Shown: in pieces, positions 18,940 to 28,385 of the stretch
Layout of the letters: the number at the start of each line of letters is the position of its first letter
Numbering within the stretch: the stretch's first letter is position 1
Origin: Corynebacterium tapiri
GTDB taxonomy: Bacteria; Actinomycetota; Actinomycetes; Mycobacteriales; Mycobacteriaceae
Direction: 5' to 3'
DNA: 53,783 bases
Assembly (NCBI RefSeq): GCF_006334925.1
Contig: NZ_VDHJ01000013.1
Location: forward strand, 1-53,783
Notes under the pieces: model-generated
Database searches by the model: none
Told to the model about the DNA's origin: nothing
The model's input: only the letters and a program-made list of their open reading frames with translations
Program-made: the position numbers and the translations under genes

Positions 18940-20688
18940 ATGACCGCTGTGGCGCCAAGGCTCGACAATTACGTCGCGCCGGAACGTCCAGAGCCGACGG
19001 GATACGCCAAAAAGGGTTCCAAGGCCTGGATGATGCTGACCACCACCGACCACAAGCAGCTGGGCATCATGTACATCATCATGTCGTTCAGCTTCTTTTT
19101 CCTGGGCGGCCTGATGGCCCTGTTGATCCGTGCTGAGCTGTTCACGCCGGGTCTGCAGTTCTTGTCCAACGAGCAGTTCAACCAGCTGTTCACCATGCAC
19201 GGCACCGTCATGCTGCTGCTGTTTGGTACCCCGATTGTGTGGGGCTTTGCCAACTACATTCTGCCGCTGCAGATCGGCGCACCCGACGTGGCCTTCCCGC
19301 GTCTGAACGCCTTCGGCTTCTGGATCACCACCATCGGTGGTGTGGCCATGCTGTCCGGCTTCCTTACCCCGGGCGGTGCAGCCGACTTCGGCTGGACCAT
19401 GTACATGCCGCTGGCTGACTCCGTTCACACCCCCGGCATCGGCGCAGACATGTGGATCGTCGGTGTTGGTGCTACCGGTGTGGGTACCGTGGCTTCCGCC
19501 ATCAACATGCTCACCACCGTGCTGACCCTGCGCGCTCCGGGTATGACCATGTTCCGTCTGCCGGTGTTCGCTTGGTCCATCTTCGCTACCTCCGTCATCG
19601 CTCTGATGATCTTCCCGCTGCTGCTCGCCGCCGCACTGGGCATCCTGTACGACCGCAAGCTCGGCGGCCACATCTACGACTCCGCTAACGGTGGCGCAAT
19701 CCTGTGGCAGCACCTCTTCTGGTTCTTCGGCCACCCCGAGGTGTACGTCCTGGCTCTGCCGTTCTTCGGTGTGATTTCCGAGATCATCCCGGTCTTCTCC
19801 CGCAAGCCGGTCTTCGGCTACATCGGCCTGGTCTTCGCGACTCTGTCCATCGCCTCCCTGTCCATGGCTGTGTGGGCTCACCACATGTTCGTCACCGGCG
19901 CCATCCTGCTGCCGTTCTTCTCGTTCATGACCTTCCTGATCGCCGTGCCGACCGGTATGAAGTTCTTCAACTGGGTGGGCACCATGTGGAAGGGCCACAT
20001 CACCTGGCAGACCCCGATGATCTTCGCGGTCGGCTTCATGAGCACCTTCCTCTTCGGTGGTCTGACCGGCATCATGCTGGCCTCCCCGCCGCTGGACTTC
20101 CACCTGGCTGAGTCCTACTTCCTCATCGCTCACTTCCACTACACCCTCTTCGGCACCGTGGTGTTCGCATCCTTCGCGGCTGTGTACTTCTGGTTCCCGA
20201 AGATGACCGGTCGCATGCTGGACGAGCGTCTGGGCAAGATCCATTTCTGGATGACCTTCGTTGGCTTCCACGGCACCTTCCTGGTCCAGCACTGGCTGGG
20301 CAACATGGGCATGCCGCGTCGTTACGCCGACTACCTGGACTCCGATGGATTTACCACGCTGAACCAGATCTCCACGATCTTCTCCTTCATCCTCGGTGCC
20401 TCCGTCATCCCGTTCATTTGGAACGCCTTCAAGTCCTGGCGCTACGGCGAGGTCGTCACGGTTGACGATCCGTGGGGATACGGCAACTCTCTGGAGTGGG
20501 CAACCTCCTGCCCACCGCCGCGCCACAACTTCATCTCCCTGCCGCGTATCCGCTCCGAGCGCCCGGCCTTCGAGCTGCACTACCCGCACATGGTGGAGCG
20601 CATGCGCCGTGAGGCGCACTCCGGCCACCACGCGGATCCGCGCGAGGAAGTTACCCGCACGAACCCGGAGGGCAAGATCGAGCGCTAA
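18940..20688 (+). CDS. ctaD: Cytochrome c oxidase (aa3 type) subunit I
   Basis: Membrane core of the terminal oxidase, 582 residues with 12 helices, binding heme a, heme a3 and CuB. Helix II has the heme a ligand in [25 protein letters not shown] (about residues 260-273) holds the CuB histidine with its cross-linked tyrosine, AHHMF gives the two further CuB histidines, and [13 protein letters not shown] carries the heme a3 and heme a histidines. It receives electrons from the actinobacterial bcc complex. Subunits II-IV are not in the window, as in C. glutamicum where ctaD stands alone. A very strong ribosome site precedes the ATG and a terminator follows. Confidence 0.98.
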   Translation: MTAVAPRLDNYVAPERPEPTGYAKKGSKAWMMLTTTDHKQLGIMYIIMSFSFFFLGGLMALLIRAELFTPGLQFLSNEQFNQLFTMHGTVMLLLFGTPIVWGFANYILPLQIGAPDVAFPRLNAFGFWITTIGGVAMLSGFLTPGGAADFGWTMYMPLADSVHTPGIGADMWIVGVGATGVGTVASAINMLTTVLTLRAPGMTMFRLPVFAWSIFATSVIALMIFPLLLAAALGILYDRKLGGHIYDSANGGAILWQHLFWFFGHPEVYVLALPFFGVISEIIPVFSRKPVFGYIGLVFATLSIASLSMAVWAHHMFVTGAILLPFFSFMTFLIAVPTGMKFFNWVGTMWKGHITWQTPMIFAVGFMSTFLFGGLTGIMLASPPLDFHLAESYFLIAHFHYTLFGTVVFASFAAVYFWFPKMTGRMLDERLGKIHFWMTFVGFHGTFLVQHWLGNMGMPRRYADYLDSDGFTTLNQISTIFSFILGASVIPFIWNAFKSWRYGEVVTVDDPWGYGNSLEWATSCPPPRHNFISLPRIRSERPAFELHYPHMVERMRREAHSGHHADPREEVTRTNPEGKIER

Positions 20689-20737
20689 CACCGCGTCGAT
20701 AGAGGCGCGCACCTCCTGACGCCGCCTCAACCTCTCA

Positions 20738-20774
20738 GGCCCGTCACCGCACATCCGCGGTGGCGGGTCTTTTT
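20738..20774 (+). terminator. Rho-independent terminator after ctaD
   Basis: GGCCCGTCACCGC and GCGGTGGCGGGTC form a 13-bp stem with two G-U pairs and a 6-nt loop, followed by TTTTT. Confidence 0.9.
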
Positions 20775-20820
20775 GTGCTCGGTGAAAACTATCTACTCAT
20801 AGGTATGAGAACGTGGAACA

Positions 20821-22116
20821 ATGAGGGACGTGACCGAGCCAGCATTGAACCCTGACCTGCCTGCAACCCCCCAGCGCCCGACAGTGGAGCTCCAGCCCGG
20901 ACTGGATCACGCAGTGATCACCTCTATTGGGCCCGACCAGCCCGGAGTTTCGGCGACATTCTTTCGCGTGCTCGCCGCCAACGGAGTTCAACTACTGGAT
21001 GTTGAGCAAGCACTCTTCCGCGGCCGGATTTCTTTGGCCGCGTTCGTGGGAATCGACGCTGTGAGCAAGGACGCTCTGCAGCAGGAGCTCAGCGAGGAGC
21101 TCGCGAGCTTTGGGCAGGTCGTCAGCGTAGAGACCGGCAGTGGAGCCCCGACGGGTTCGCGGGGACGATCCACGCACACCGTGGTCCTGCTGGGCGATCC
21201 AGTCACCGCCCAGCACCTGCACCAGGTCGGTCAGACGTTGGCGAATTTTGGAGCAAACATCGACCGCATCCGCGGGATCGCGGATTACCCCATTACGGGA
21301 TTGGAACTGTTCATCACAGTGGCCGATCCGACGCCGGGAGCCGCAAACTCGCTGCGTGCCGCGCTGGCAGAGGTGGCCCATGCTCAGAATGTTGATATTG
21401 CTATCGAGCGTGCGGGGCTGGCGCGGCGCTCCAAGCGTTTGGTTTGCTTTGACTGCGACTCGACCCTGATTACCGGCGAGGTCATTGAGATGCTGGCTCG
21501 CCATGCCGGCCGGGAGAGGGAAGTCGCCGACGTGACTGAGCGCGCTATGCGCGGTGAGCTCGACTTCGCACAGTCTCTGCACGAGCGCGTGCGAGCACTG
21601 GCTGGTTTGGATGCGACAGTCATCGAGGAGGTGGCACAGGCGGTCGAGCTCACTCCTGGCGCGCGAACCACGCTGCGCACACTCAACAAGATGGGATACC
21701 GCACGGCGGTGGTCTCCGGTGGCTTCACCCAGGTGCTCGACGCCTTCGTAGGCGACCTCGAGGTGGACTACGTGCGCGCGAACACCCTCGAGATTGAAGA
21801 CGGGAAGCTCACAGGTCGAGTGGTCGGGGAGGTCGTCGACCGTGCAGCTAAGGCCCGGTTGCTTGAGGAGTTCGCCCGCGACTCGCACCTGCGCATGGAC
21901 CAGACGGTGGCAGTGGGTGACGGCGCTAACGATATTGACATGATCTCGGCAGCGGGCCTCGGCATCGCGTTTAACGCCAAGCCGGCGCTCAAGGAGCACG
22001 CTGATGCTTCGGTCAATCACCCGTTCCTCGATGAAGTCCTGTACATGCTGGGTATTCCTCGAGAGGACATTGACCAGGCTGAGCGAATGACGGGGGAGAC
22101 CCAGCGGCTGTTCTAG
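20821..22116 (+). CDS. serB: Phosphoserine phosphatase with N-terminal ACT domains
   Basis: Last step of serine synthesis: removes phosphate from L-phosphoserine. In 431 residues there are two ACT-like regulatory domains (about 20-105 and 115-195), then a HAD phosphatase domain (about 205-420). The HAD motifs are DCDSTLI (about 211-217, with the nucleophile Asp and acid/base Asp), SGGFTQ, a Lys in the DRAAKARLL stretch and GDGANDIDM. This layout is the mycobacterial/corynebacterial SerB2 type, in which ACT domains sense serine. The start is uncertain: this ATG, or a GTG three codons on, neither with a clear ribosome site. CTCATAGGTATGAG just upstream is nearly palindromic. Confidence 0.95.
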   Translation: MRDVTEPALNPDLPATPQRPTVELQPGLDHAVITSIGPDQPGVSATFFRVLAANGVQLLDVEQALFRGRISLAAFVGIDAVSKDALQQELSEELASFGQVVSVETGSGAPTGSRGRSTHTVVLLGDPVTAQHLHQVGQTLANFGANIDRIRGIADYPITGLELFITVADPTPGAANSLRAALAEVAHAQNVDIAIERAGLARRSKRLVCFDCDSTLITGEVIEMLARHAGREREVADVTERAMRGELDFAQSLHERVRALAGLDATVIEEVAQAVELTPGARTTLRTLNKMGYRTAVVSGGFTQVLDAFVGDLEVDYVRANTLEIEDGKLTGRVVGEVVDRAAKARLLEEFARDSHLRMDQTVAVGDGANDIDMISAAGLGIAFNAKPALKEHADASVNHPFLDEVLYMLGIPREDIDQAERMTGETQRLF

Positions 22117-22128
22117 GGGAGTGGTTCG

Positions 22129-22134
22129 TAGAAT
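22129..22134 (+). promoter_or_regulatory. -10 box of the Pth2-like gene
   Basis: TAGAAT lies 8 nt before the ATG at 22143, so the transcript may be leaderless even though serB ends only 26 bp upstream. Confidence 0.5.
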
Positions 22135-22142
22135 CTAGCGCT

Positions 22143-22856
22143 ATGGAGGCACTAGAGACGCTGGCGCAATCTCTGCAGACTGCTGGGCACGAGGACCCGG
22201 ACGACCCCGCGACCGTGCAGGCGATGCAGATCGTTCTGCACATCCCCAAGAGCGATCCGCCGCAGCGTCACAGCGCACTGGCTGCAGCTGCTCAGGCTTG
22301 CATGCGGGTGTGCCTCGCAGATGACTTCGCTCGCCAGCTCAAGCCCTGGTACGACCACCGAATCCGCAAGGTCACCCGTCGTGCCCGCAATAGTGGGTGG
22401 GACAACGCCCAGCGAGTTCCGGGTGTCACGGTTGAGGTGGACGGTGCCCAAGCCCGGGCCTTCGCGCCCTCCGCGGTGCATGAGGTTCCGGCGCCGATCT
22501 CTAAGCTGCAAGTCAAGGGCACGGACCTGGAAATGGATTCGCCCGACCCGGCACCGTCTTCACTGCCGTTGTTGCTTATCGACGCCCGGCTGACCATGAG
22601 CGCAGGAAAAGCCGCCGCCCAGGCTGGCCACGCCGCAATGCTGCTGGCAGCCCAGTGGTATCGGTCCGATCCGTCGGCCGCGACAGCATGGGCACTGGCA
22701 GGCTGCTCTCTAAGCGTGCGCGAAGTGGGTGGTGAGCTGTTCGACCGCGCAGCCGCACTGCCGGAGGCAGCCGTGGTACAGGATGCAGGTTTCACCGAGG
22801 TCGTCCCCGGATCCCTTACTGCCCTGGGGTTACCTTCCGCTAGCCTCCTGCGATAG
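22143..22856 (+). CDS. Pth2-like peptidyl-tRNA hydrolase family protein
   Basis: 237-residue cytoplasmic protein. The C-terminal 110 residues (about 130-235) resemble the Pth2 fold found in archaea and eukaryotes: LLLIDARLTMSAGKAAAQAGHAAMLLA matches the conserved K-x-G-K-x-A-A-Q-x-x-H-A helix of Pth2. The N-terminal 110 residues are Ala- and Gln-rich helices of unknown role, with basic RKVTRRARN. Pth2 enzymes free tRNA from peptidyl-tRNA; whether this one does is unproven, since the first lysine of the motif is replaced (TMSAGK). The 3' end overlaps the convergent acetyltransferase gene by 27 bp. Confidence 0.7.
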   Translation: MEALETLAQSLQTAGHEDPDDPATVQAMQIVLHIPKSDPPQRHSALAAAAQACMRVCLADDFARQLKPWYDHRIRKVTRRARNSGWDNAQRVPGVTVEVDGAQARAFAPSAVHEVPAPISKLQVKGTDLEMDSPDPAPSSLPLLLIDARLTMSAGKAAAQAGHAAMLLAAQWYRSDPSAATAWALAGCSLSVREVGGELFDRAAALPEAAVVQDAGFTEVVPGSLTALGLPSASLLR

Positions 22857-23324
22857 CTGCAGCTCATAAGTTATGAGCTGGAACTCCGGGGCGCGCTCGT
22901 CTGGGCGGCTTCCGGTTTGTGTAAAACCACACTTTTCGGCGACCCGACGGCTTGCCAGGTTATCCTCCCGAGCCTCTAGCTCAAGGTGGGTTAGCCCCAG
23001 CTCACGGGCGCGTTCTTTGACTAATTCCAGCGCGGCGCTTGCTCTGCCTCGACCGCGGGCCCACGGGCTGACGTGGTATCCGATATTGCCCCGGTGCGAA
23101 TCAATTACGCGGATATCGATGGCGCCCTGGAAACTCGCATCTTGGGAATCGCAAATGACCCACCTGTGCGTGTTAGGGCGCGGTGAGGCAATCCAATCGT
23201 GCGCCATCTTTTCCGTGTAATTGGCGGGAATCGTGGTAAAGCGCTGGGTGAGCGGGTCTTCGGAGCAACGCACCAGTGCCGGGGCGTCCGCGATGGTGGG
23301 ATCGCGAAGAATCACACGTTCCAT
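22830..23324 (-). CDS. GNAT-family N-acetyltransferase (RimJ/RimL-like)
   Basis: 164-residue acetyl-CoA-dependent acetyltransferase. The start ERVILRDPTIADAPALVRCSEDP and the acetyl-CoA loop ARGRGRASAAL (about residues 89-99), followed by LELEAREDNLASRRVAEKCGF, are typical of the RimJ/RimL group that acetylates protein N termini or small amines. The substrate is unknown. A TAGAAT -10 box lies 8 nt before the ATG and overlaps the stop codon of the upstream helicase gene, suggesting a leaderless transcript started inside that gene's end. Confidence 0.85.
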   Translation of the reverse strand: MERVILRDPTIADAPALVRCSEDPLTQRFTTIPANYTEKMAHDWIASPRPNTHRWVICDSQDASFQGAIDIRVIDSHRGNIGYHVSPWARGRGRASAALELVKERARELGLTHLELEAREDNLASRRVAEKCGFTQTGSRPDERAPEFQLITYELQLSQEASGR

Positions 23325-23332
23325 GCGGTGCG

Positions 23333-23338
23333 ATTCTA
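23333..23338 (-). promoter_or_regulatory. -10 box of the GNAT gene, over the helicase stop codon
   Basis: TAGAAT on the minus strand; its first three bases are the TAG stop of the helicase gene. The spacing to the ATG is 8 nt. Confidence 0.5.
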
Positions 23339-25303
23339 GCTAGCCACCAACCGCTTCAGGGCGCCTTTGACTACTTCTGGGTCGGTGGTGTTCCAAAAAG
23401 CCGGCAGGGAAGCGCGCAGGAAGTTTCCATAGCGCTTGGTGGTCAGTCGATTATCCAGCATCGCCACTACCCCGCGGTCGGTCACCGAGCGCAACAGTCG
23501 CCCTGCTCCCTGCGCCAGAAGCAGGGCAGCATGCGTCGCTGCGACCTCCATGAATCCGTTGCGGCCGGCAGCCTCGGCGGCCTCCTTGCGGGCCTGCAGG
23601 AGCGGATCGTCGGGACGCGGGAAGGGGATCCTGTCGATGAGTACCAGCGACAAAGAACGCCCCGGCACGTCAACACCTTGCCACAGAGTCAGGGTGCCGA
23701 ATAGGCAGGTGTTTTCGTTCTTGCTAAATGTGTCCACGAGCGCAGAGATCGAGTCGTCCCCCTGCAGCAAGATGTCAAAAGGCAGGCGAGGGCGCAGGGC
23801 TTCGGCTGCTTGTTGCGCGGCTCGCCGCGAGGAAAACAGGCCCAGGGTGCGCCCGCCGGCGGCCAGGATGAGCTCGGCCATCTCGTCGAGTGTCTCCGGG
23901 GCTAGACCTTCCCGCCCAGGGGTGGGCAAATGCTCGGCGGTGTAGAGGATTCCGGCCTTCTTGGGGTCGAAAGGTGTTCCCGCGTTGAGAGAATCCCATG
24001 TGCCCTTGGGCATGCCCCAGGAGGCGGCGAGGATGTCAAAGCGGCCGCCGACCGTAAGCGTGGCCGAGGTGAGCACCACGGTGTTCTCGCCGAAGAGTCG
24101 GTCGTGCAGCAGCCCAGCGATCGACAGGGGAGCGGCTGCCAGCACGTCCCCGTTGCGCTCGGATCGGTCCAGCCACACGACGTCGTCTTGCGAGCCGGAC
24201 TCGACCACCTCGAGGATGCGCACGAGGGTGTCGTGCTGCTCGCTGAGGTGATTCGACAAATTCTGGCGCTCGGCGGCTCGCTCGGGATCGTTGGCGGCCT
24301 CTCCGTCAGGTCCGTGCGAGATCGCTGTGTGCAGGGAGGACAGCTTGTCCTTCACCCCGGTGATCGCACCGGTAACCGTCGGGTCGACGGAGACTACTCG
24401 CCCGTCATCCATGGTCGCCAAGGCTGCCGCGAGGTCGTCAGCGGCATCCTCCAGGGCTGAGTCGGCGCCGTCGGCATTGAGCTTGCCTCCGCGCTTGGCC
24501 GCCATGGTGACGGTGCGAGGAGAAATCTCGGCGGTGGCCACCGAGGTGATGCGACCATCCAGCTCGTGGGCCTCGTCAATGATGACGACGTCATGCTCTG
24601 GCAGGATATCCACGTCCGAGAGCGCGTCGATGGCAAGCATGGCGTGGTTGGTTACCACGATGTCCACCTCGCGAGCCGCCGCGCGCGCGATCTCGGCAAA
24701 GCACTCCTCGCCATGCGGGCACCGCGTTGCGCCCACGCACTCGGCGGAGGTCACCGACATGTGCTTCCAGGCTAGGTCGTGGACCCCGGGTTTGAGCTCA
24801 TCGCGGTCACCGGTTTCCGTCTCATCTGCCCAGTCCCACACCCGCCGGATGTGCTTTTCCATCCAGCTGAGATCGCCTTCGTCGATAAGCGCCTCCTCCT
24901 GCGGGGTGTCCTCGGCGCGCGCGAGCTTGTTGAGGCAGAGGTAGTTCGAGCGGCCCTTGAGGATGGAGAACGTGGGGCGTCGGGTGAGCTCGGGTTCGAG
25001 TGCGTCGGCCAGGCGCGGAAGGTCTCGCTCCACCAGCTGGCTTTGCAAGGCGATCGTAGCCGTGGAGATGATCACCGTGGAGTCCGTTAGCTGGGCGTGC
25101 CGGATCGCCGGCACCAGGTAGGCCAAAGACTTACCGGTGCCCGTTCCCGCCTGCACGGCAAGATGTCGCTCGGAGTCCAGGGCCTTGGTCACGGCCTTGG
25201 CCATGGCGGTTTGCCCGTCGCGCGGTGCCCCGCCGATAGCGGTTACGGCTGCGCTGAGCAGCTCCTCGGTGGAGCGGTTGAGACGTTCTTCGGTGCCTGA
25301 CAC
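23336..25303 (-). CDS. DinG/XPD-type ATP-dependent DNA helicase
   Basis: Superfamily 2 helicase of 655 residues, probably a 5'-3' iron-sulfur helicase in DNA repair. Motifs: AVQAGTGTGKSLAYL (Walker A, about 53), an Fe-S cysteine set made of a Cys in NYLCLNK and the trio ECVGATRCPHGEECF (about 185-200), VVIIDEAHELDG (DEAH, about 242), and near the C terminus FGTLTLWQGVDVPG and LLLAQGAGRLLRS (motif VI). The GTG start, 10 bp after the pncB stop, is preferred; the open frame runs 24 codons further up into pncB. The pair is probably co-transcribed and translationally coupled. Confidence 0.92.
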   Translation of the reverse strand: MSGTEERLNRSTEELLSAAVTAIGGAPRDGQTAMAKAVTKALDSERHLAVQAGTGTGKSLAYLVPAIRHAQLTDSTVIISTATIALQSQLVERDLPRLADALEPELTRRPTFSILKGRSNYLCLNKLARAEDTPQEEALIDEGDLSWMEKHIRRVWDWADETETGDRDELKPGVHDLAWKHMSVTSAECVGATRCPHGEECFAEIARAAAREVDIVVTNHAMLAIDALSDVDILPEHDVVIIDEAHELDGRITSVATAEISPRTVTMAAKRGGKLNADGADSALEDAADDLAAALATMDDGRVVSVDPTVTGAITGVKDKLSSLHTAISHGPDGEAANDPERAAERQNLSNHLSEQHDTLVRILEVVESGSQDDVVWLDRSERNGDVLAAAPLSIAGLLHDRLFGENTVVLTSATLTVGGRFDILAASWGMPKGTWDSLNAGTPFDPKKAGILYTAEHLPTPGREGLAPETLDEMAELILAAGGRTLGLFSSRRAAQQAAEALRPRLPFDILLQGDDSISALVDTFSKNENTCLFGTLTLWQGVDVPGRSLSLVLIDRIPFPRPDDPLLQARKEAAEAAGRNGFMEVAATHAALLLAQGAGRLLRSVTDRGVVAMLDNRLTTKRYGNFLRASLPAFWNTTDPEVVKGALKRLVAS

Positions 25304-25313
25304 GTTCGGCAGG

Positions 25314-26699
25314 CTACTGGGTGGCGGCGGAATCGGTGAAACCGGTGAACCGGGTGGCAATCGCCGGTTCATCACGCGACAAGGCCAGGCCCTCCCAGGG
25401 CAGGGTGGTCAGCTGGTGCGCGAGGTGGTCGCGAGATTGCTCGAGGGTGGGGCAGTCATCGACCAGGGCGCCATCGCGCATGAGGGCGATGGTCAGGTCG
25501 GTGGTGTCCAGTCGGCTGGTATCTGGCCGCTCACCGTGGAAGGGGTAGACGACTTCCTCTACCGCCACACCGGTTCCGCGGTAGGCGCGCAGGGCTCGCT
25601 TGGCGCCGCCGGTCATGGCCTTTCCGGAGGAGCGCTTGGCGACGGGGTGCCCCTCGACCTCCACGAGCTTGTACACCATGCTGGCGGTGGGCGCACCCGA
25701 ACCTGTGACCACCGAGGTGCCCACGCCAAAGGCATCAACCGGATCACCGCGCAGGCCCGCGATGGCAAACTCGTCCAGGTCGGAGGAGACGACGATCTTG
25801 GTGTTGTATGCGCCCAGGTCATCAAGCTGCTTACGCACGCGCCGGGTCAGAGCTGCGAGATCGCCGGAGTCGATGCGCACGCCTCCGAGCTCGGGGCCGG
25901 CAACCTTGATAGCCGTCTCCACGCCCTTGGTGATGTCGAAGGTGTCGACGAGCAGGGTGGTGTCTATGCCCAAAGTCTCCACCTGGGCGCGGAAGGCCGC
26001 CTCCTCGTCTGGGCGTCCGTTCTCGTCGACGTGGAGCAGGGTCCACGCATGCGCGGAGGTGCCCGAGGCGGGAATACCGTAGCGGTGCGAGGCCTCCAGG
26101 TTGCTGGTGGCCACGAATCCGGCGAGGTAGGCGGCGCGTGCTGCCGTGACCGCGGAGTATTCATGCGTGCGTCGCGAGCCCATCTCGATGATGGGGCGGC
26201 CGTCGGCCGCAGTCACCATTCGCGCGGCAGCCGAAGCCACCGCCGAGTCCGAGTTCATGATGGAGAGGATGACCGTCTCTAGGATCACGCACTCAGCAAA
26301 GGTGCCGCGCACGGTCAGAATCGGCGAATACGGGAAGTACAGCTCGCCCTCGCGGTAGCCATCGATGTGGCCGGTGAAGCGATAGTTGCGCAGGAAGTCC
26401 AGCGTCTGCTCATCGAGGAAGTCGAGGTGCGCGAGCTGCTCTTCCGTAAAGACGAAGTCTTGGATGGCGCGCAGTACACGCCCGGTGCCGGCGACGACGC
26501 CGTAGCGACGTTCATTGGACAGCCGGCGCGCGAACACCTCGAAGGTGACCTGGCGGTGGGCAGTGCCGTCGCGTAGTGCTGCCTGCAGCATGGTCAGCTC
26601 GTACTTGTCCGTCAAGAGGGACGTCGAGCGGCCCTCCGGAATGGAAGAGGCGGGAAGCTTGCGAGCGGCCGAGTGGTCCGCGGAGAGATCATCAGTCAC
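25314..26699 (-). CDS. pncB: Nicotinate phosphoribosyltransferase
   Basis: Joins nicotinate to PRPP with ATP to form nicotinate mononucleotide, in NAD salvage. The 461-residue protein starts with GTG ([10 protein letters not shown]). [18 protein letters not shown] (about residues 25-42) and [16 protein letters not shown] are family hallmarks. The phosphoribosyl-binding part includes [14 protein letters not shown] (about 280) and [23 protein letters not shown] near 325-350. The open frame extends 73 codons upstream, but TAAGGT (26708-26713, minus strand) lies 8 nt before this GTG and the family begins here. The divergent clpS starts 52 bp away. PncA and NadE of the same route are elsewhere in the window. 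Confidence 0.95.
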   Translation of the reverse strand: MTDDLSADHSAARKLPASSIPEGRSTSLLTDKYELTMLQAALRDGTAHRQVTFEVFARRLSNERRYGVVAGTGRVLRAIQDFVFTEEQLAHLDFLDEQTLDFLRNYRFTGHIDGYREGELYFPYSPILTVRGTFAECVILETVILSIMNSDSAVASAAARMVTAADGRPIIEMGSRRTHEYSAVTAARAAYLAGFVATSNLEASHRYGIPASGTSAHAWTLLHVDENGRPDEEAAFRAQVETLGIDTTLLVDTFDITKGVETAIKVAGPELGGVRIDSGDLAALTRRVRKQLDDLGAYNTKIVVSSDLDEFAIAGLRGDPVDAFGVGTSVVTGSGAPTASMVYKLVEVEGHPVAKRSSGKAMTGGAKRALRAYRGTGVAVEEVVYPFHGERPDTSRLDTTDLTIALMRDGALVDDCPTLEQSRDHLAHQLTTLPWEGLALSRDEPAIATRFTGFTDSAATQ

Positions 26700-26705
26700 G
26701 AGATA

Positions 26706-26745
26706 CCACCTTAGTGACCGAAAAGCATCAGCGGGGCTAAGGTGG
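26706..26745. promoter_or_regulatory. Mirror-image divergent promoters of pncB and clpS
   Basis: CCACCTTAG (26706-26714) and CTAAGGTGG (26737-26745) are a perfect 9-bp inverted repeat. Each arm holds a TAAGGT -10 box (minus 26708-26713, plus 26738-26743), each 8 nt from its start codon. Both genes would give leaderless mRNAs. The two -10 boxes are 24 bp apart, so the polymerases must compete. Confidence 0.6.
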
Positions 26746-26751
26746 GGTGCC

Positions 26752-27105
26752 ATGATGGATCTCAGCTCACGCAGGCTTGCCCGCCTGACGTCCGCACCAG
26801 TGCAGGCCAGCTCGCCCATGGCCACGCCTGAGCTCGATGAACAACTCGACGTAGACATGGCCACCGCCGAGAACCTCCCGTGGATGTGCATCGTGTGGGA
26901 CGACCCCGTCAACCTCATGAGCTACGTGACTTATGTTTTCCAGACTGTCCTGGGATACGACAAGAAGCGTGCCAACGAGCTGATGATGCAGGTCCACACC
27001 GAGGGCAAAGCCGTCGTCTCCTCTGGGGAACGTGACAAGGTAGAGGGCGACGTGAAGAAGCTGCACACCGCGGGCCTGTGGGCCACCATGCAGCAGGCCG
27101 GATAG
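26752..27105 (+). CDS. clpS: ATP-dependent Clp protease adapter ClpS
   Basis: Adapter that hands N-degron substrates to ClpC-ClpP. The 117-residue protein has a loose N-terminal tail (about 40 residues) and the ClpS core: [38 protein letters not shown] and [11 protein letters not shown]. The WDD in place of the enterobacterial NDD is normal for actinobacteria. The chosen ATG is 8 nt from a TAAGGT -10 box; a second ATG directly follows it, and an ATG at 26818 is the shortest option. It opens a closely spaced plus-strand run (clpS, DUF2017, rhomboid, murI, cpdA, rph, rdgB). Confidence 0.94.
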   Translation: MMDLSSRRLARLTSAPVQASSPMATPELDEQLDVDMATAENLPWMCIVWDDPVNLMSYVTYVFQTVLGYDKKRANELMMQVHTEGKAVVSSGERDKVEGDVKKLHTAGLWATMQQAG

Positions 27106-27122
27106 GAAAAGGTGCTCCCAGG

Positions 27123-27686
27123 ATGACCCCGTGGACTAAAAAGAAGCAGCTCATGCGCGCGGCCAAGTACGTGTGCACCTACGACCCGTTGGAACGCGAG
27201 GTCCTGGGCAACCTCGCAGCCGCCGTAGCCAATGAACTCATGCTGCGTGCTCGCTCCGCCCCCAAGGATGAGCTGGCGGAGATGATGGATATGCCCACCG
27301 GTCACACGGAGGCTCCGCAGGATCCTGCCCTGGCCCGCTTGCTGCCCAATTTCGAGCGCGAGGGCGACGAGGAGTTTGATGGGGATAACGCTCTGCTACG
27401 CAGCCTGCACGAAGCCGACATCATTACGGGCAAGCTGACCAACCTACAGGTCATCAGCAACGCCCTGGGCCCGGATGGGAACGTGGCCGTCTCTTTGGAC
27501 GAGTCCGAGGCGCACGCGTTCATCGCGGCTCTCAACGATCTGCGCCTCTACCTCGCTGCCAGCGACCTGACTAGCGACGCAGGCAGCGCAGTGATCAAGG
27601 AGCTGCCGGGGGCCGATCGCGATAACCTCGTTGAGTGGCTCGCCTTCAACCAGGACAGCCTGCTGACCGCCCTGATGGGCGAGTAA
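27123..27686 (+). CDS. DUF2017 family protein
   Basis: 187-residue soluble protein of unknown function. It is almost wholly helical and acidic in the middle (LLPNFEREGDEEFDGD), with a basic start (MTPWTKKKQLMRAAKY). DUF2017 proteins are actinobacterial and sit directly after clpS in many genomes, so a role with ClpS or Clp proteolysis is an old guess from context, not shown here. It begins 17 bp after clpS; the ATG is chosen for family start and operon spacing, with AAAAGG about 10 nt upstream. The next gene follows after 4 bp. Confidence 0.85.
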   Translation: MTPWTKKKQLMRAAKYVCTYDPLEREVLGNLAAAVANELMLRARSAPKDELAEMMDMPTGHTEAPQDPALARLLPNFEREGDEEFDGDNALLRSLHEADIITGKLTNLQVISNALGPDGNVAVSLDESEAHAFIAALNDLRLYLAASDLTSDAGSAVIKELPGADRDNLVEWLAFNQDSLLTALMGE

Positions 27687-27690
27687 CCCG

Positions 27691-28362
27691 ATGAGCTACT
27701 ACAACACGCCTGGACACTTCCCGGTGCCTGCACACCCGACCAGCCAACCGCCCGTGCGCCGACGCGGCGGAATGGGCACAGGAATCCGCCACGCGCTGGG
27801 TTACATCGTGGTGATCTGGGCCGTCTTCTTCATCAACCTGATCTTCTTCAATGGCGATCTGAACCTGTGGGGGATCCATCCCACCGACCCCGCAAGCCTT
27901 CCCGGCATCCTCTTCGCGCCGTTCCTGCACGCCAATCTGGAGCACCTAATCTCCAACACCATTCCCGGGGCCGTGTTCGCCTTCTTTGTGGCGTATTCGG
28001 GAAAGCGAGTGTTCTGGGAAGTCACGGTGATCGCGGTGCTCGTCGCAGGGGCCGGAACCTGGCTGCTGGGTGGAGCGGGAACCAACCACATTGGCGCCTC
28101 TGGCCTGCTCTACGGATGGTTGTCCTACCTGGTTATCCGCGGCATCTTCAACCGTTCGCTGAGCCAGACCATGCTGGGCCTCGTGCTGGGCTTTATGTAC
28201 TCCGGCCTCATCTTTGGGGTGCTCCCGGGGACTCCCGGGGTGTCCTGGCAGGGGCACCTCTTCGGCGCCATCGGCGGCATCTTGGCCGGCATGACGATTA
28301 CTTCTGACGACCCGCCGGCGCTGCAGCGCAAACGTCAACAGCAGCAGCTGGGGCGTCGATAA
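27691..28362 (+). CDS. Rhomboid family intramembrane serine protease
   Basis: 223-residue membrane protein with six helices, cutting substrates within the membrane. The N-terminal 30 residues are cytoplasmic and Pro/Arg-rich. Catalytic elements: [13 protein letters not shown] with the nucleophile Ser (GxSG, about residue 135) and [16 protein letters not shown] with the His (about 188). [10 protein letters not shown] in helix 2 has the conserved His/Asn stabilising the oxyanion. Closeness to clpS and DUF2017 groups it with proteolysis genes, but no substrate can be named. Confidence 0.9.
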   Translation: MSYYNTPGHFPVPAHPTSQPPVRRRGGMGTGIRHALGYIVVIWAVFFINLIFFNGDLNLWGIHPTDPASLPGILFAPFLHANLEHLISNTIPGAVFAFFVAYSGKRVFWEVTVIAVLVAGAGTWLLGGAGTNHIGASGLLYGWLSYLVIRGIFNRSLSQTMLGLVLGFMYSGLIFGVLPGTPGVSWQGHLFGAIGGILAGMTITSDDPPALQRKRQQQQLGRR

Positions 28363-28372
28363 GCACAAGCGC

Positions 28373-28378
28373 TACCAT
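28373..28378 (+). promoter_or_regulatory. -10 box of murI
   Basis: TACCAT is 7 nt before the GTG at 28386. The same bases include an ATG (28377) that would otherwise be taken as the start. Confidence 0.45.
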
Positions 28379-28385
28379 GACCCAC

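Noticed and set aside
18889..20754. Open frame of 621 codons on the minus strand
   Set aside because: Antisense to ctaD, extremely rich in His, Gln, Gly and Glu, and without domain signals.
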